A DNA stretch of 64,000 bases from Klebsiella michiganensis (GTDB lineage: Bacteria; Pseudomonadota; Gammaproteobacteria; Enterobacterales; Enterobacteriaceae). The translations under genes were made by a program, and so were the position numbers. The notes under the pieces are model-generated. The model worked only from the letters and a program-made list of their open reading frames with translations. It searched no databases and was not told the origin of the DNA. The stretch's first letter is position 1, and every line of letters starts with the position of its first letter. Below are positions 39,544 to 50,304 of the stretch, in pieces. The stretch is from the NCBI RefSeq assembly GCF_002925905.1, contig NZ_PRDB01000006.1, forward strand, positions 186,001 through 250,000. The letters run 5' to 3'.

Positions 39544-40929
39544 ATGAATTTATCTGCTACTCATGCGATTTCCGTGAGTCCGACCACCGGTGAAACTTTG
39601 TCGTCTGTGCCCTGGGCCAGCGAACAGCAGGTCGATGCGGCCATTGCCCTTGCGGAACAGGGGTATCGTCAGTGGCGCAACGTCAGCGTGGCGGAGCGCG
39701 CGGCGACGCTGCGTAACGTCGGTAGCGCGATGCGCGCCCGTGGCGAAGCGCTGGCGCAAATGATTAGTCGCGAAATGGGTAAACCGATTGCCCAGGCGCG
39801 CGGCGAAGTGGCTAAATCCGCCAATCTTTGTGACTGGTATGCTGAACACGGCCCGGCGATGCTCAATACCGAGGCGACGCTGGTTGAAGACAATAAAGCG
39901 GTGATTGAGTACCGCCCGATGGGGGCTATCCTTGCTGTCATGCCGTGGAACTTCCCGGTGTGGCAGGTGCTGCGCGGCGCGGTGCCCATTCTGCTGGCGG
40001 GCAACAGCTATCTGCTTAAGCATGCGCCAAACGTGCTGGGCAGCGCGGCGATGATCGGCGAAATTTTTGCCGCTGCGGGCGTGCCGGACGGCGTCTTTGG
40101 CTGGGTGAACGCCACCAACGATGGTGTTTCGCAAATGATTAACGATCCGCGCATCGCCGCGGTGACCGTCACCGGCAGCGTGCGCGCCGGGAAGGCCATT
40201 GGCGCACAGGCCGGCGCGGCGTTGAAAAAATGCGTGCTGGAGCTGGGCGGCTCCGATCCCTTTATCGTGCTTAACGATGCCGACCTTGACGAGGCGGTGA
40301 AAGCGGCGGTGATAGGTCGCTACCAGAATACCGGTCAGGTCTGCGCCGCGGCGAAGCGTTTTATCGTCGAAGCGGGCATCGCCGAGGCCTTTACGCAGAA
40401 ATTTGTCGCCGCTGCTGCCGCGCTGAAAATGGGCGACCCGCGCGATGAGCAGAACTATATTGGGCCGATGGCGCGGTTCGATCTGCGCGATGAGCTGCAC
40501 GAGCAGGTGAGCGCGACCCTAAAAGAGGGGGCGACCCTGCTGCTGGGGGCGGAAAAAATCGAAGGCGCCGGCAACTACTACGCGCCGACGGTGCTCGGAA
40601 ACGTTACCGCGGAGATGACCGGTTTCCGCGAGGAGCTGTTTGGCCCGGTGGCGACGATTACCGAAGCCCGCGATGCCGATCACGCGCTGGCGCTGGCTAA
40701 TGACAGCGAATTTGGCCTTTCAGCAACGGTTTACACCACCAGTGAAGCGCAGGCCCAGCGTTTTGCCGATGAGCTGGAGTGCGGCGGAGTGTTTATCAAC
40801 GGCTACTGCGCCAGCGATGCCCGCGTGGCGTTCGGCGGCGTGAAGAAAAGCGGATTTGGCCGCGAGCTCTCCCATTTTGGTCTGCATGAATTCTGCAACG
40901 TGCAGACCGTCTGGAGAGATCGCCGCTAG
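39544..40929 (+). CDS. sad: NAD(P)+-dependent succinate semialdehyde dehydrogenase Sad
   Basis: 461 residues, an aldehyde dehydrogenase close to E. coli Sad (YneI, 462). The catalytic Cys is in NTGQVCAAAKRF, the general-base Glu in VLELGGSDPF and the cofactor motif in TGSVRAGKAIG. It oxidises succinate semialdehyde to succinate in the last step of GABA/putrescine catabolism. It is followed, after a REP-like hairpin, by glsB and yneG. Confidence 0.95.
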   Translation: MNLSATHAISVSPTTGETLSSVPWASEQQVDAAIALAEQGYRQWRNVSVAERAATLRNVGSAMRARGEALAQMISREMGKPIAQARGEVAKSANLCDWYAEHGPAMLNTEATLVEDNKAVIEYRPMGAILAVMPWNFPVWQVLRGAVPILLAGNSYLLKHAPNVLGSAAMIGEIFAAAGVPDGVFGWVNATNDGVSQMINDPRIAAVTVTGSVRAGKAIGAQAGAALKKCVLELGGSDPFIVLNDADLDEAVKAAVIGRYQNTGQVCAAAKRFIVEAGIAEAFTQKFVAAAAALKMGDPRDEQNYIGPMARFDLRDELHEQVSATLKEGATLLLGAEKIEGAGNYYAPTVLGNVTAEMTGFREELFGPVATITEARDADHALALANDSEFGLSATVYTTSEAQAQRFADELECGGVFINGYCASDARVAFGGVKKSGFGRELSHFGLHEFCNVQTVWRDRR

Positions 40930-40966
40930 CCTGCGGAAAAATCCCCGGGTTGCGGTTAACGCCTTT

Positions 40967-41010
40967 CCCGGGCTACCGATTCGTGCGATTTGCGGGTTTG
41001 GTAGCCCGGG
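40967..41010. repeat. REP-like inverted repeat between sad and glsB
   Basis: CCCGGGCTACC (40967-40977) and GGTAGCCCGGG (41000-41010) form an 11-base inverted repeat. The GTAGCCCGGG core is the same as that opening each unit of the array at 28.5 kb, so they belong to one dispersed repeat family. Confidence 0.75.
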
Positions 41011-41133
41011 CAGGCGCCCCGCTGACGAGCGAACCATCCCCCTGGCGACGCGAGGGCGAGAAAGAGGCTGTTTCTTCGCGTCCCGTGCGCCTATAATTAC
41101 CGCCCGAATTTTGTTGTTGGCAAGGAGCCGCGC

Positions 41134-42060
41134 GTGGCGACGGTAATGAATAACGCAATGCTCGATGCCATTTTGGCTGAAGTCAGGCCGCTAATTGGTC
41201 GCGGTAAAGTGGCGGACTATATTCCGGCGTTGGCCAGCGTCAGCGGCGATAAGCTCGGCGTGGCTATCTGTACGGTCGACGGTCAGCACTACAGCGCCGG
41301 CGACGCGCACGAGCGCTTCTCTATCCAATCTATCTCGAAAGTCCTGAGCCTGGTGGTCGCGATGAACCACTATCAGGAAGAGGAGATCTGGCAGCGGGTG
41401 GGTAAAGATCCCTCCGGCCAGCCTTTCAACTCGCTGTTGCAGCTGGAAATTGAACAAGGCAAACCGCGCAACCCGTTTATTAATGCCGGGGCGCTGGTGG
41501 TCTGCGATATGCTGCAAAGTCGTCTCAGCGCGCCTCGCCAGCGGATGCTGGAAATCGTGCGTCGTCTGAGCGGTGTGGGCGATATCGCCTATGACCCGGT
41601 GGTTGCCCGCTCGGAGTTCGACCATTCGGCGCGCAATGCCGCGATAGCCTGGCTGATGAAATCCTTCGGTAATTTCCATAACGATGTCGCCACGGTGCTG
41701 CAAAACTATTTCCACTACTGTTCGCTGGAGATGAGCTGCGTAGAGCTGGCGCGCACCTTTCTGTTTCTTGCCGACCGAGGTATCGCTCCGCACCTTGAGA
41801 CGCCGGTTATCGCCCCCATTCAGTCGCGGCAGGTCAACGCGCTGATGATGACCAGCGGCATGTATCAGAACGCCGGTGAGTTTGCGTGGCGCGTCGGTTT
41901 ACCGGCGAAATCCGGCGTCGGCGGCGGGATTGTGGCCATCGTTCCGCAGGAGATGGCGATTGCGGTCTGGAGCCCGGAGCTCGATGACGCCGGGAACTCG
42001 CTGGCCGGGATCGCTTTACTGGAAAAACTCACTCAAAAACTGGGGAGGTCGGTATTCTGA
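41134..42060 (+). CDS. glsB: Glutaminase 2, GlsB (YneH)
   Basis: 308 residues from a GTG start with an AAGGAG site; the length is the same as in E. coli. The serine-dependent beta-lactamase-like fold has its SxxK motif in [14 protein letters not shown], the Tyr in [13 protein letters not shown] and the Gly-rich [15 protein letters not shown] loop. It hydrolyses glutamine to glutamate and ammonia in the cytoplasm. The TGA overlaps the yneG ATG by one base. Confidence 0.95.
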   Translation: MATVMNNAMLDAILAEVRPLIGRGKVADYIPALASVSGDKLGVAICTVDGQHYSAGDAHERFSIQSISKVLSLVVAMNHYQEEEIWQRVGKDPSGQPFNSLLQLEIEQGKPRNPFINAGALVVCDMLQSRLSAPRQRMLEIVRRLSGVGDIAYDPVVARSEFDHSARNAAIAWLMKSFGNFHNDVATVLQNYFHYCSLEMSCVELARTFLFLADRGIAPHLETPVIAPIQSRQVNALMMTSGMYQNAGEFAWRVGLPAKSGVGGGIVAIVPQEMAIAVWSPELDDAGNSLAGIALLEKLTQKLGRSVF

Positions 42061-42434
42061 TGGTGCCCATAGAAAACCTGTTTGCCCGCCTGCAGCGCTC
42101 CACTTTTCGCTCCCGTTTTCGCCTCGGCGTGAAAGAACGGCAGTATTGTTATGATAAGGGCGCGGAGGTTATCGACCAGCACGCGGCGGACTTTATCGCC
42201 AGTCGGCTGGCCCCTGCGCAAATTCCTAACGACGGTAAGCAGACCCCGATGCGCGGACATCCGGTGTTTATCGCCCAGCATGCCACCGCGACCTGCTGTC
42301 GCGGCTGTCTGGAAAAGTGGCACGCGATCCCGCGGGGGCGCGGCCTCAGCGACGAAGAGCAGCGCTACGTGGTGCAGGTGATTCACCACTGGCTGGTGAT
42401 CCAGATGAATTCGCCGGACCGCAGCAGACCGTAA
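42060..42434 (+). CDS. yneG: DUF4186 protein YneG
   Basis: 124 residues, similar over its length to E. coli YneG (119): LFARLQRSTFRSRFRLG, then GHPVFIAQHATATCCRGCLE with a CCxxC motif that may bind metal. The function is unknown. It is translationally coupled to glsB. Confidence 0.9.
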   Translation: MVPIENLFARLQRSTFRSRFRLGVKERQYCYDKGAEVIDQHAADFIASRLAPAQIPNDGKQTPMRGHPVFIAQHATATCCRGCLEKWHAIPRGRGLSDEEQRYVVQVIHHWLVIQMNSPDRSRP

Positions 42435-42541
42435 TTCATCGGGCGGCGGTATATGCCTGATAATTATTCTCATGATATGATGAACCGCTTACTAATTATT
42501 AACATAATAATTGCCTGAAACAATTAGACGGATAATCATGA

Positions 42542-43954
42542 ATGTCTCCACTGTCGATTCGGTCATTCACGCTGTTTCGTGAGGAACAGCCCGTGCGTGA
42601 TGCGCTGGTGTTGTTCACTTTAACGCTACTACTGCATTTCTTTGGCGCGATGCTGCGTCTGGTACAAGAATTGTCGTTCTTCTGGCCGCTGAACGCGGTA
42701 ATGGCGGGGATTTTTGCGCGTTATATCTGGCTAAATCGCAGCTATTTTTACGCCGTTTGTTTTGCCGCCATGCTGGTATATGACGGTTTAACATCTCGTT
42801 GGGGAATGGGGTTCGCCTCCTTTCTGATCAACTTCTCCAATATCGTTTTTATCGTCACCCTGGCGCAGCTCATTTTGTGGGATAAGCGCCGGGCTGATTC
42901 GATGCCGGGACCGATAAATGCGCTAAGCCTGTTTTGCTACTGTCTGCTGGCGGCGCTGCTCTGCGCGGCCGTCGGGGCGCTGGGTTCGGTAGATGTGGAA
43001 CGCGCCACGTTTATTCCCCAACTGGCGGACTGGTTTAGCGAACAGTTTTCGACTGCTGTGCTGATCCTGCCGTTCATTTTAACCCTCACGCTCCCTTCGG
43101 CGTTCGGGCGTTTTCGCCTGCGTCAGCTGTTGCCGGCGATTGCGCTGGTGCTGTCGATTGTGCTCGGCGTGGCGGTGGGCGGGGCCGGGAGCATAACCTT
43201 CCCGTTACCGGCGCTGATTTGGTGCGCGATTCGCTATCCGCTACCGTTAACCTGCCTGTTGACCTTTATTACCGGGATTAGCGAAATTCTGCTGGTGGCG
43301 AACTCGCTTATCCATCTCTCCCCCGATACCCGGATGCAGCCGTGGCAGCTGTTTTCAACGCGCCTGGGGATTGCTGCGATGCTGATCAGCCCCATCATCG
43401 TCGCTTCCAGCGTTGAGGCGATTAATAACCTGGTCAAACAGCTGGCCCTGCGCGCTGATTTCGACTTCCAGACCCGGGTCTATTCTCGCTCCGGGCTAAG
43501 CGAAGCGTTGAAACGTCAGCCGATCGCGGAAAACGAGCTGCTCACCGTGATGGTGCTCGACATCGACGGCTTCAAGCAGGTTAACGATCGCTGGGGCCAC
43601 GAGTGCGGCGATTGTATGCTGGCCCAGTTTGCGCAGCAGGTGCGGCAGCTGGTGGGTGAAGAGGGCATGGTGGCGCGTATTGGTGGGGAAGAGTTTGCCG
43701 TCGCGGCGCTGACCTCATCCGCGCGAGACGGAGTGCTGCTGGCGGAAAAAATTCGCCAGGGCATCGAGTCGCAAACCTTCACCTGGGGGCAAAACAGGAT
43801 CCAGCTGACCATCAGCATGGGGCTGGAGAGCCGGGCGCCGGGTTCAGCCAGAATAACGGATCTGTTCAACCAGCTGCTCATGGTCGCCGATGATTCTATG
43901 ATTCGGGCAAAAAAAGCCGGACGCAATCGTATTTTTACGCAAGAAATGGTCTGA
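42542..43954 (+). CDS. dgcF: MASE1-GGDEF diguanylate cyclase DgcF (YneF)
   Basis: 470 residues. The first 300 are a MASE1 sensory membrane domain with eight or more spans. Residues 310-465 are a GGDEF domain with the active-site loop intact as IGGEEFAV, preceded by VLDIDGFKQVNDRWGHECGD. It should synthesise c-di-GMP from GTP at the inner membrane and so oppose the BLUF-EAL phosphodiesterase at 14.8 kb. The RxxD inhibitory site is not obvious. The ribosome site is weak, suggesting low expression. Confidence 0.9.
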   Translation: MSPLSIRSFTLFREEQPVRDALVLFTLTLLLHFFGAMLRLVQELSFFWPLNAVMAGIFARYIWLNRSYFYAVCFAAMLVYDGLTSRWGMGFASFLINFSNIVFIVTLAQLILWDKRRADSMPGPINALSLFCYCLLAALLCAAVGALGSVDVERATFIPQLADWFSEQFSTAVLILPFILTLTLPSAFGRFRLRQLLPAIALVLSIVLGVAVGGAGSITFPLPALIWCAIRYPLPLTCLLTFITGISEILLVANSLIHLSPDTRMQPWQLFSTRLGIAAMLISPIIVASSVEAINNLVKQLALRADFDFQTRVYSRSGLSEALKRQPIAENELLTVMVLDIDGFKQVNDRWGHECGDCMLAQFAQQVRQLVGEEGMVARIGGEEFAVAALTSSARDGVLLAEKIRQGIESQTFTWGQNRIQLTISMGLESRAPGSARITDLFNQLLMVADDSMIRAKKAGRNRIFTQEMV

Positions 43955-44043
43955 ATCGTACATAAGAAAATACGATGGTAATTCCGCTTGTGTTAAATAT
44001 AAGTTAAAAACATAGTGATGTGGTCAATTTCAAGGAGTTACCT

Positions 44044-44574
44044 ATGACCACATCCTTTTCTCTGCGCACGCTGTCGCGTGACGATATTCTTGAACACCTT
44101 CCTGAATTAACCGACATCCTCGTCAGTTGCGTCAACGGCGGGGCCTCGGTGAGCTTTATGCTGCCTTTTTCCCCGGAAACCGCGACGGCGTTCTGGCTGC
44201 GAATGGCGCAGAGCGTCGCCGCCGGTGAGCGCATTGTTCTCGCCGCAGCGGATGCGCAGCAGCGGCTTGTTGGTACGGTACAGCTGATTACCGACCAGCC
44301 GGAAAACCAGCCGCACCGCGCCGATGTCGCCAAACTTCTGGTTCACCAAAATGCGCGGCGTCAGGGGCTGGCGAATGCGCTGATGTCCCGACTGGAAGCC
44401 ATCGCGCGCGAGCAGGGTAAGAGCGTTCTGGTGCTGGATACGGCGACCGGCAGCGGAGCAGAAAACTTTTATGTACAGTGTGGTTGGGAAAAAGCCGGGG
44501 AAATTCCACGCTATGCGCTGATGCCCGACGGCGAGCTGACGGCAACATCGCTGTTCTATAAATTTCTGTCATAA
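44044..44574 (+). CDS. GNAT-family N-acetyltransferase
   Basis: 176 residues from the ATG at 44044 with an AAGGAG site. The CoA-binding loop is LVHQNARRQGLANALMSRLE; the C-terminal strands VLDTATGSGAENFYVQCGWE complete the fold. The N-terminus (LRTLSRDDILEHLPELTDIL) is typical of acetyltransferases acting on small amines or antibiotics, but the substrate cannot be deduced. It is monocistronic between dgcF and uxaB. Confidence 0.8.
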   Translation: MTTSFSLRTLSRDDILEHLPELTDILVSCVNGGASVSFMLPFSPETATAFWLRMAQSVAAGERIVLAAADAQQRLVGTVQLITDQPENQPHRADVAKLLVHQNARRQGLANALMSRLEAIAREQGKSVLVLDTATGSGAENFYVQCGWEKAGEIPRYALMPDGELTATSLFYKFLS

Positions 44575-44685
44575 ATTTTATATTGCATACAGCTTTGATC
44601 AAAACAGGGTTTCACTTGCGTAAAAACCTGATAACTTATTGGACCAATTACTCAGGTTGTATGACTACTCTATGAGGGAACCCTT

Positions 44686-46137
44686 GTGAAAACACTAAAC
44701 CGTCGCGATTTCCCGGGCGCGCAGTACCCTGAACGTATCATTCAGTTTGGCGAAGGTAACTTCCTGCGCGCGTTTATCGACTGGCAGATCGATCTGCTGA
44801 ACGAGCATACCGACCTGAATGCCGGGGTGGTGATCGTGCGTCCGATTGAGAGCTCATTCCCGCCGTCGCTCAGCACCCAGGATGGCCTCTACACCACGAT
44901 TATTCGCGGCCTGAACGAGAAAGGGGAAGCGGTCAGCGATGCGCGTCTGATTCGCTCGGTAAACCGCGAAATCAGCGCCTATGCGGATTACGATGAACTG
45001 CTGCGGCTGGCGCACAACCCGGATATGCGGTTTGTGTTTTCCAATACCACCGAAGCGGGTATTAGCTACCACGCGGGCGACCGCTTCGACGATGCGCCTG
45101 CGGTAAGCTATCCGGCAAAACTGACCCGCCTGCTGTTTGAGCGCTACAGCCATTTCTCCGGCGCGGCGGATAAAGGCTGGGTCATCGTTCCCTGCGAGCT
45201 GATTGATTATAACGGTGAAGCGCTGCGGGAACTGGTGCTGCGCTATGCGCAGGAGTGGGCGCTGCCGGAAGCGTTTGTGGCATGGCTGGATGAAGCCAAC
45301 GCTTTTTGCTCCACCCTGGTAGACCGTATTGTGACCGGCTATCCGCGCGATGAAGCCGCGCAGATTGAAGAGCAACTGGGGTATAAAGACGGTTTCCTCG
45401 ATACCGCCGAACATTTCTACCTGTTTGTCATTCAGGGGCCGAAATCCCTGGCTGCCGAGCTGCGCCTCGATAAGCTACCGCTTAATGTGCTGATTGTTGA
45501 CGATATTAAACCGTACAAAGAGCGTAAAGTGGCCATTCTTAACGGCGCGCACACCGCGCTGGTGCCGGTCGCCTTCCAGGCAGGCCTGGATACCGTGGGC
45601 GAAGCGATGAACGATGCGGAAATCTGCTCATTCGTCGAGAAGGCGATTTATCAGGAGATTATTCCGGTTCTCGATCTGCCGCGCGATGAGCTGGCGTCCT
45701 TCGCCAGCGCGGTAACCGGTCGTTTCCGTAACCCGTACATCAAGCATCAGCTGCTGTCTATCGCGCTGAACGGCATGACTAAATATCGTACCCGCATTCT
45801 GCCGCAGCTGCTGGCGGGCCAGAAGAAAGAGGGGGCTCTCCCGACGCGCCTGACCTTTGCGCTGGCGGCGCTGATCGCCTTTTATCGCGGCGAGCGTAAC
45901 GGTGAGAACTATCCGGTTCAGGATGATGCCGAATGGATGGAGAGCTATAAGGCGCTATGGGCCCAGCATCGGGATGCGCAAATCACCACCGGCGAGTTGG
46001 TAAAAGCCGTACTGTCCGTTGAATCCCACTGGGAGCAGGACCTGACGAAAGTGCCGGGTCTGGTTGATCGGGTCACGCAGGATCTGGATGCTATTCTGCG
46101 CGACGGCATGCGCGCCGCCGTTAAGCCATTATGCTGA
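44686..46137 (+). CDS. uxaB: Tagaturonate reductase (altronate oxidoreductase) UxaB
   Basis: 483 residues from a GTG start; it matches E. coli UxaB over the full length ([20 protein letters not shown], then [10 protein letters not shown] as NAD motif). It reduces D-tagaturonate to D-altronate in galacturonate breakdown. A short palindrome ATTGGACCAAT at 44638-44648 lies before the gene but does not have ExuR spacing. A terminator-like palindrome follows at 46241. Confidence 0.96.
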   Translation: MKTLNRRDFPGAQYPERIIQFGEGNFLRAFIDWQIDLLNEHTDLNAGVVIVRPIESSFPPSLSTQDGLYTTIIRGLNEKGEAVSDARLIRSVNREISAYADYDELLRLAHNPDMRFVFSNTTEAGISYHAGDRFDDAPAVSYPAKLTRLLFERYSHFSGAADKGWVIVPCELIDYNGEALRELVLRYAQEWALPEAFVAWLDEANAFCSTLVDRIVTGYPRDEAAQIEEQLGYKDGFLDTAEHFYLFVIQGPKSLAAELRLDKLPLNVLIVDDIKPYKERKVAILNGAHTALVPVAFQAGLDTVGEAMNDAEICSFVEKAIYQEIIPVLDLPRDELASFASAVTGRFRNPYIKHQLLSIALNGMTKYRTRILPQLLAGQKKEGALPTRLTFALAALIAFYRGERNGENYPVQDDAEWMESYKALWAQHRDAQITTGELVKAVLSVESHWEQDLTKVPGLVDRVTQDLDAILRDGMRAAVKPLC

Positions 46138-46240
46138 TACTCTAAAGCCCGCTGACGGACGACCAGAATAGCGTCGATCGTGTCAGCCGCCGCCCGGCAC
46201 TCATCCGGGCACATTCCTGAAGCGATGGAGCATCACTCTC

Positions 46241-46260
46241 AACCCGGCAGCTGCCGGGTT
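46241..46260 (+). terminator. Perfect 20-bp palindrome after uxaB
   Basis: AACCCGGCAGCTGCCGGGTT, a self-complementary 20-mer, is followed by AGTTT about 100 bases after the uxaB stop. It probably ends the uxaB transcript. The remainder of the 310-base gap (46138-46450) shows no gene. Confidence 0.6.
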
Positions 46261-46450
46261 AGTTTGGCATTCGCATTAGTTACAACATACTTCTATGTTT
46301 TTTTATAAACGCAGGTCTGAAAGATTGTGCCCATTTCGTCCGGCAGCGGAAACAGGGGCAATTAAGAGAAAAAGATGAATTGTGCCCCCGGCGGTTGAAC
46401 AAATTATCTGACTGGAAAATAATGGCTTATCCAAACGAGGGATGAGACCC

Positions 46451-46891
46451 ATGGTCATTGAAATTCGTGAAGTGAGCCAGCAGGACAAAGCGCAGTGGCT
46501 ACAGCTTTGGGAAGGCTATACCCGTTTCTACGGTAGCCCGCAGCCATCCGACGTCACGGAATATACCTGGCAGCGGATGCTTGATTCCGCTTCTCCCATG
46601 CTGGGCCGGGTTGCCCTGGCGGATGGCAACATCGCTGGATTTGCGATTTGTGTCCTTCACGAAGGCACCTGGGTAAAGACGCCTGTTTGCTATCTGGAAG
46701 ATCTGTTTGTTGCCCCGCCGATGCGCGGAAAAGGCATCGCCAGGGCGTTGATGCAGGCGCTGCAAGCGGAAGGGAAAGAGAAAGGGTGGTCGCGGCTGTA
46801 CTGGCACACTCGTACTGATAATCCGGCCCGGCGTCTGTATGATGAATTTACGCCCGCCGATGACTATGTTCGTTACCGCGTGACGCTCTGA
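46451..46891 (+). CDS. GNAT-family N-acetyltransferase
   Basis: 146 residues from the ATG at 46451. The CoA loop MRGKGIARALMQALQ follows the YLEDLFVAP strand, and WHTRTDNPARRLYDEF gives the last strands of the fold. The layout IREVSQQDKAQWLQLWEGYT at the N-terminus is common in spermidine/polyamine-type GNATs, but the substrate is a guess. A strong hairpin (46919-46942) follows and separates it from a small membrane gene. Confidence 0.8.
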   Translation: MVIEIREVSQQDKAQWLQLWEGYTRFYGSPQPSDVTEYTWQRMLDSASPMLGRVALADGNIAGFAICVLHEGTWVKTPVCYLEDLFVAPPMRGKGIARALMQALQAEGKEKGWSRLYWHTRTDNPARRLYDEFTPADDYVRYRVTL

Positions 46892-46918
46892 AAATCTGAG
46901 ATTAAGAAGTTATTAAGA

Positions 46919-46942
46919 TTTCCCCTGTAAAACAGGGGAAAC
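46919..46942 (+). terminator. Hairpin between GNAT gene and small ORF
   Basis: TTTCCCCTG/CAGGGGAAA forms a nine-base stem with a five- to six-base loop. It may terminate or attenuate before the 32-codon gene. Confidence 0.6.
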
Positions 46943-46959
46943 GACTCAGGAGTAACAAA

Positions 46960-47058
46960 ATGGAAAAACGCATAGAGACGGTTGTGAACCTCATCATGTT
47001 TCTTTCGCTGCTGGCCACCGCATGGGATCTCTCTCTGGTCCATTATCTGTCCTGGTAA
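46960..47058 (+). CDS. 32-residue single-span membrane peptide
   Basis: The frame is 33 codons with stop: MEKRIETVVNLIMFLSLLAT, then AWDLSLVHYLSW. An AGGAG site lies 6-7 bases before the ATG. A charged N-terminus followed by one hydrophobic helix fits the small inner-membrane protein class (as MgtS, AcrZ). It lies between the GNAT gene's hairpin and convergent tam. Too small for standard gene finders; I do not recognise a named homologue. Confidence 0.65.
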   Translation: MEKRIETVVNLIMFLSLLATAWDLSLVHYLSW

Positions 47059-47124
47059 ACCTGGCCTACGGCGCCTGCTTCCTGCGCCGTAGCGTTCTCT
47101 CCCTCTTTTTACACTCCGATGGCG

Positions 47125-47877
47125 CTAGCGGCGCGCGACGATAAACAGGCGCGGAAATCGCAGCAGTACCTTTCCGTTACACTGTAACGGATAGTGCTGT
47201 TTCAGCCGCTCCAGATAGCGTCCGAGAAACGCCTGGCGCTGCTGTTCATCAAGCGGTTGTAAAAACGGTCGCAGGCCCGTTGACTGTAGCCATTCAATAA
47301 TGGCCTGGTGCGATGCCAGCGGGTGATGGTAGGTGGTGCGCCAGATATCCACCTCGCAGCCGCTGGTGGTCAGCATATCGTAATACTCCGACACATCCGG
47401 CAGCGGCTGCCGCCCACTGGCCGGATGCCCCAGCTCTTCAGCAACCTGACGCATCAGCACGTGCGAGGGCTCTTGCCAGTTCACCGGCATTTGCACCGCC
47501 AGTACGCCGTTTTTCGCAAGATTGCTGACCAGATATGGGAAAAGGCGCTGATGATCCGTGAGCCACTGCAGCGAAGCATTGGCATAAATCACGTCCGCCG
47601 GCCGCTCGGGGCGAAATGTAGCGATATCCGCCTCGACGAACCGGCAGTCCGGTAGCCGCCGGGAGGCCTCTTCCAGCATGGCCGGAGAATTATCAACGCC
47701 GATAATCGTGGCATCTGGCCAGGCATCGCGCAGCAGAGCGGTACTGTTGCCAGGTCCGCAGCCCAGATCAACGGCCAGCGTGGCGGGATGGTGGGCGATG
47801 CGGGCGAGAAGCTCGGCGGCGGGCCGCGTACGCTCAGCGCCGAATTGCAAATAAAGTGAAGGATTCCAGTCTGCCAT
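47125..47877 (-). CDS. tam: Trans-aconitate 2-methyltransferase Tam
   Basis: 250 residues (E. coli 252). The SAM-binding motif I is [16 protein letters not shown] and motif II/III are seen in [14 protein letters not shown] and [12 protein letters not shown]. It begins [20 protein letters not shown] as in E. coli. It methylates trans-aconitate, which forms spontaneously from the TCA intermediate and inhibits aconitase. Convergent with the small peptide gene. Confidence 0.94.
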   Translation of the reverse strand: MADWNPSLYLQFGAERTRPAAELLARIAHHPATLAVDLGCGPGNSTALLRDAWPDATIIGVDNSPAMLEEASRRLPDCRFVEADIATFRPERPADVIYANASLQWLTDHQRLFPYLVSNLAKNGVLAVQMPVNWQEPSHVLMRQVAEELGHPASGRQPLPDVSEYYDMLTTSGCEVDIWRTTYHHPLASHQAIIEWLQSTGLRPFLQPLDEQQRQAFLGRYLERLKQHYPLQCNGKVLLRFPRLFIVARR

Positions 47878-48063
47878 AGCGCGCTCCGGTTAAGAGAAAC
47901 TCGTTCATCAGCATAGACGGCAATGCTTATCTGGCAACTAAACAGAATCAATATGTTACTTTGTTGTGACGCTGTCACTTTTCCTTATGCAGGGTTCATC
48001 ACGGCATCCCCCGCCAGCGGTTGGCTACAGTAGGCGTCGCAAACCAAGGGGGATGGTCATCAA

Positions 48064-48864
48064 ATGGCGTTAATCATTAAGGTGTTACTCGAAAACCGGC
48101 TTGGCAAGGGGCAGGACAGCCTGCTGCAGGCGAAACCCGGATTAAGCCTGCTTGTGGAGGATGAAACCAGCCGGGTGCTATTTGATACCGGGCCAGACGG
48201 CACGTTTCTTCATAATGCGCAGCGTATGGGCGTCTCTTTATCTGACCTGACCGCCACGGTGCTCTCCCATGGACATTACGATCACTGCGGCGGGGTGCCG
48301 TGGCTGCCGGACAACAGCCGTATTATTTGTCATCCGCAGATTGGACTCACCCGCTACTCGGCGTTATCTCTCGCAGGACGCAACTGGAAAGTCAAAAAGC
48401 TGTCGCGAGATATCGACTACTCCCGCCACCGCATGGAGTACAGCCGCGAGCCGGTGGCGATCGGCGAACGACTGCTGTGGTCCGGTGAGATTACGGTCGC
48501 TCACCCGCGTGCCTATGGCCTCCTGACGGGTCAATCCCAGGGTGAGGACTATATTGTCGATGAAGGCGTCCTAATCTACCGCTCGACGCGAGGGTTAGTC
48601 ATTATCTGCGGCTGCGGACATCGCGGATTGATCAATACCGTTCGCCACTGCCAGAAGATCACCGGCATCCAGCAGGTATACGCCATCATCGGCGGTCTTC
48701 ATCTGCGCAGCGCGCCGCCGTGGGCAATTCGTCAGCTTAGACAATTCTTGCGCCAGCAGAAGGTCGAGGAGGTGATGGCCTGCCACTGCACCGGTTCATG
48801 GGGGCGCTGGTGGCTAGCGGAGAGTAGCGCGCCGGCAACCGGCGATACGTTGGTGCTGGAATAA
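48064..48864 (+). CDS. MBL-fold metallohydrolase
   Basis: 266 residues. The metal-binding motif is LSHGHYDHCGG (HxHxDH), with further ligands in CGCGHRGLINT and GGLHL and a final CHCTG. The sequence resembles the family annotated as dihydropterin-ribofuranosylaminobenzene phosphate synthase-like hydrolases. The substrate is uncertain. It is the last gene left of the copper operon, with an orphan CueR-type promoter beyond its 3' end. Confidence 0.8.
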   Translation: MALIIKVLLENRLGKGQDSLLQAKPGLSLLVEDETSRVLFDTGPDGTFLHNAQRMGVSLSDLTATVLSHGHYDHCGGVPWLPDNSRIICHPQIGLTRYSALSLAGRNWKVKKLSRDIDYSRHRMEYSREPVAIGERLLWSGEITVAHPRAYGLLTGQSQGEDYIVDEGVLIYRSTRGLVIICGCGHRGLINTVRHCQKITGIQQVYAIIGGLHLRSAPPWAIRQLRQFLRQQKVEEVMACHCTGSWGRWWLAESSAPATGDTLVLE

Positions 48865-48934
48865 TAATCGCGTTCACTTTTGCTAATTACATATAAATAA
48901 CATTTTTGCTATTTATTAAATACATTATCCGCCG

Positions 48935-48965
48935 GCTATACACCTTCCCCCAAGGGGAAGGTCAA
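48935..48965 (-). promoter_or_regulatory. CueR-type (MerR-family) operator/promoter, leftward
   Basis: A 9-3-9 dyad, ACCTTCCCC-N3-GGGGAAGGT (48942-48962), matches the CueR operator of E. coli copA. On the minus strand it is embedded in -35 TTGACC (48960-48965) and -10 TATAGC (48935-48940) with a spacer of exactly 19 bases, the long spacer that MerR-type activators require. The promoter faces the 3' end of the MBL gene, away from the copper operon; no gene follows in that direction. The plus strand has no comparable -35/-10. Confidence 0.75.
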
Positions 48966-49106
48966 ATACTGATATCCCTTTTTGGTGTAAATATTTATAG
49001 AGAAACTTCATTCTATTTAACCTGGAGTTTTCTCTTTGAAATATCGTTTAATTCTTGCAGTGAGTGTGATTTAATCCAGCGGTCGTCTAATTGCGAATAT
49101 CACTAT
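48966..49106 (+). promoter_or_regulatory. Former leader of the copper operon, cut off by IS5
   Basis: These 141 bases lie between the CueR-type dyad and the left end of IS5 copy 2 and would have led directly to the copper genes before insertion (the leader ends TATCACTAT). They are AT-rich, with no clear promoter on the plus strand and no strong ribosome site just before the start codon. Confidence 0.45.
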
Positions 49107-50302
<1,196 letters not shown>

Positions 50303-50304
50303 CT

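Noticed and set aside
39550..40500. 316-residue minus-strand frame opposite sad
   Set aside because: Fully inside the intact sad gene, no recognisable fold, no ribosome site.
44638..44648. ATTGGACCAAT considered as an ExuR operator before uxaB
   Set aside because: ExuR/UxuR-type sites have wider spacing between the TTGG and CCAA arms; here only one base separates them.
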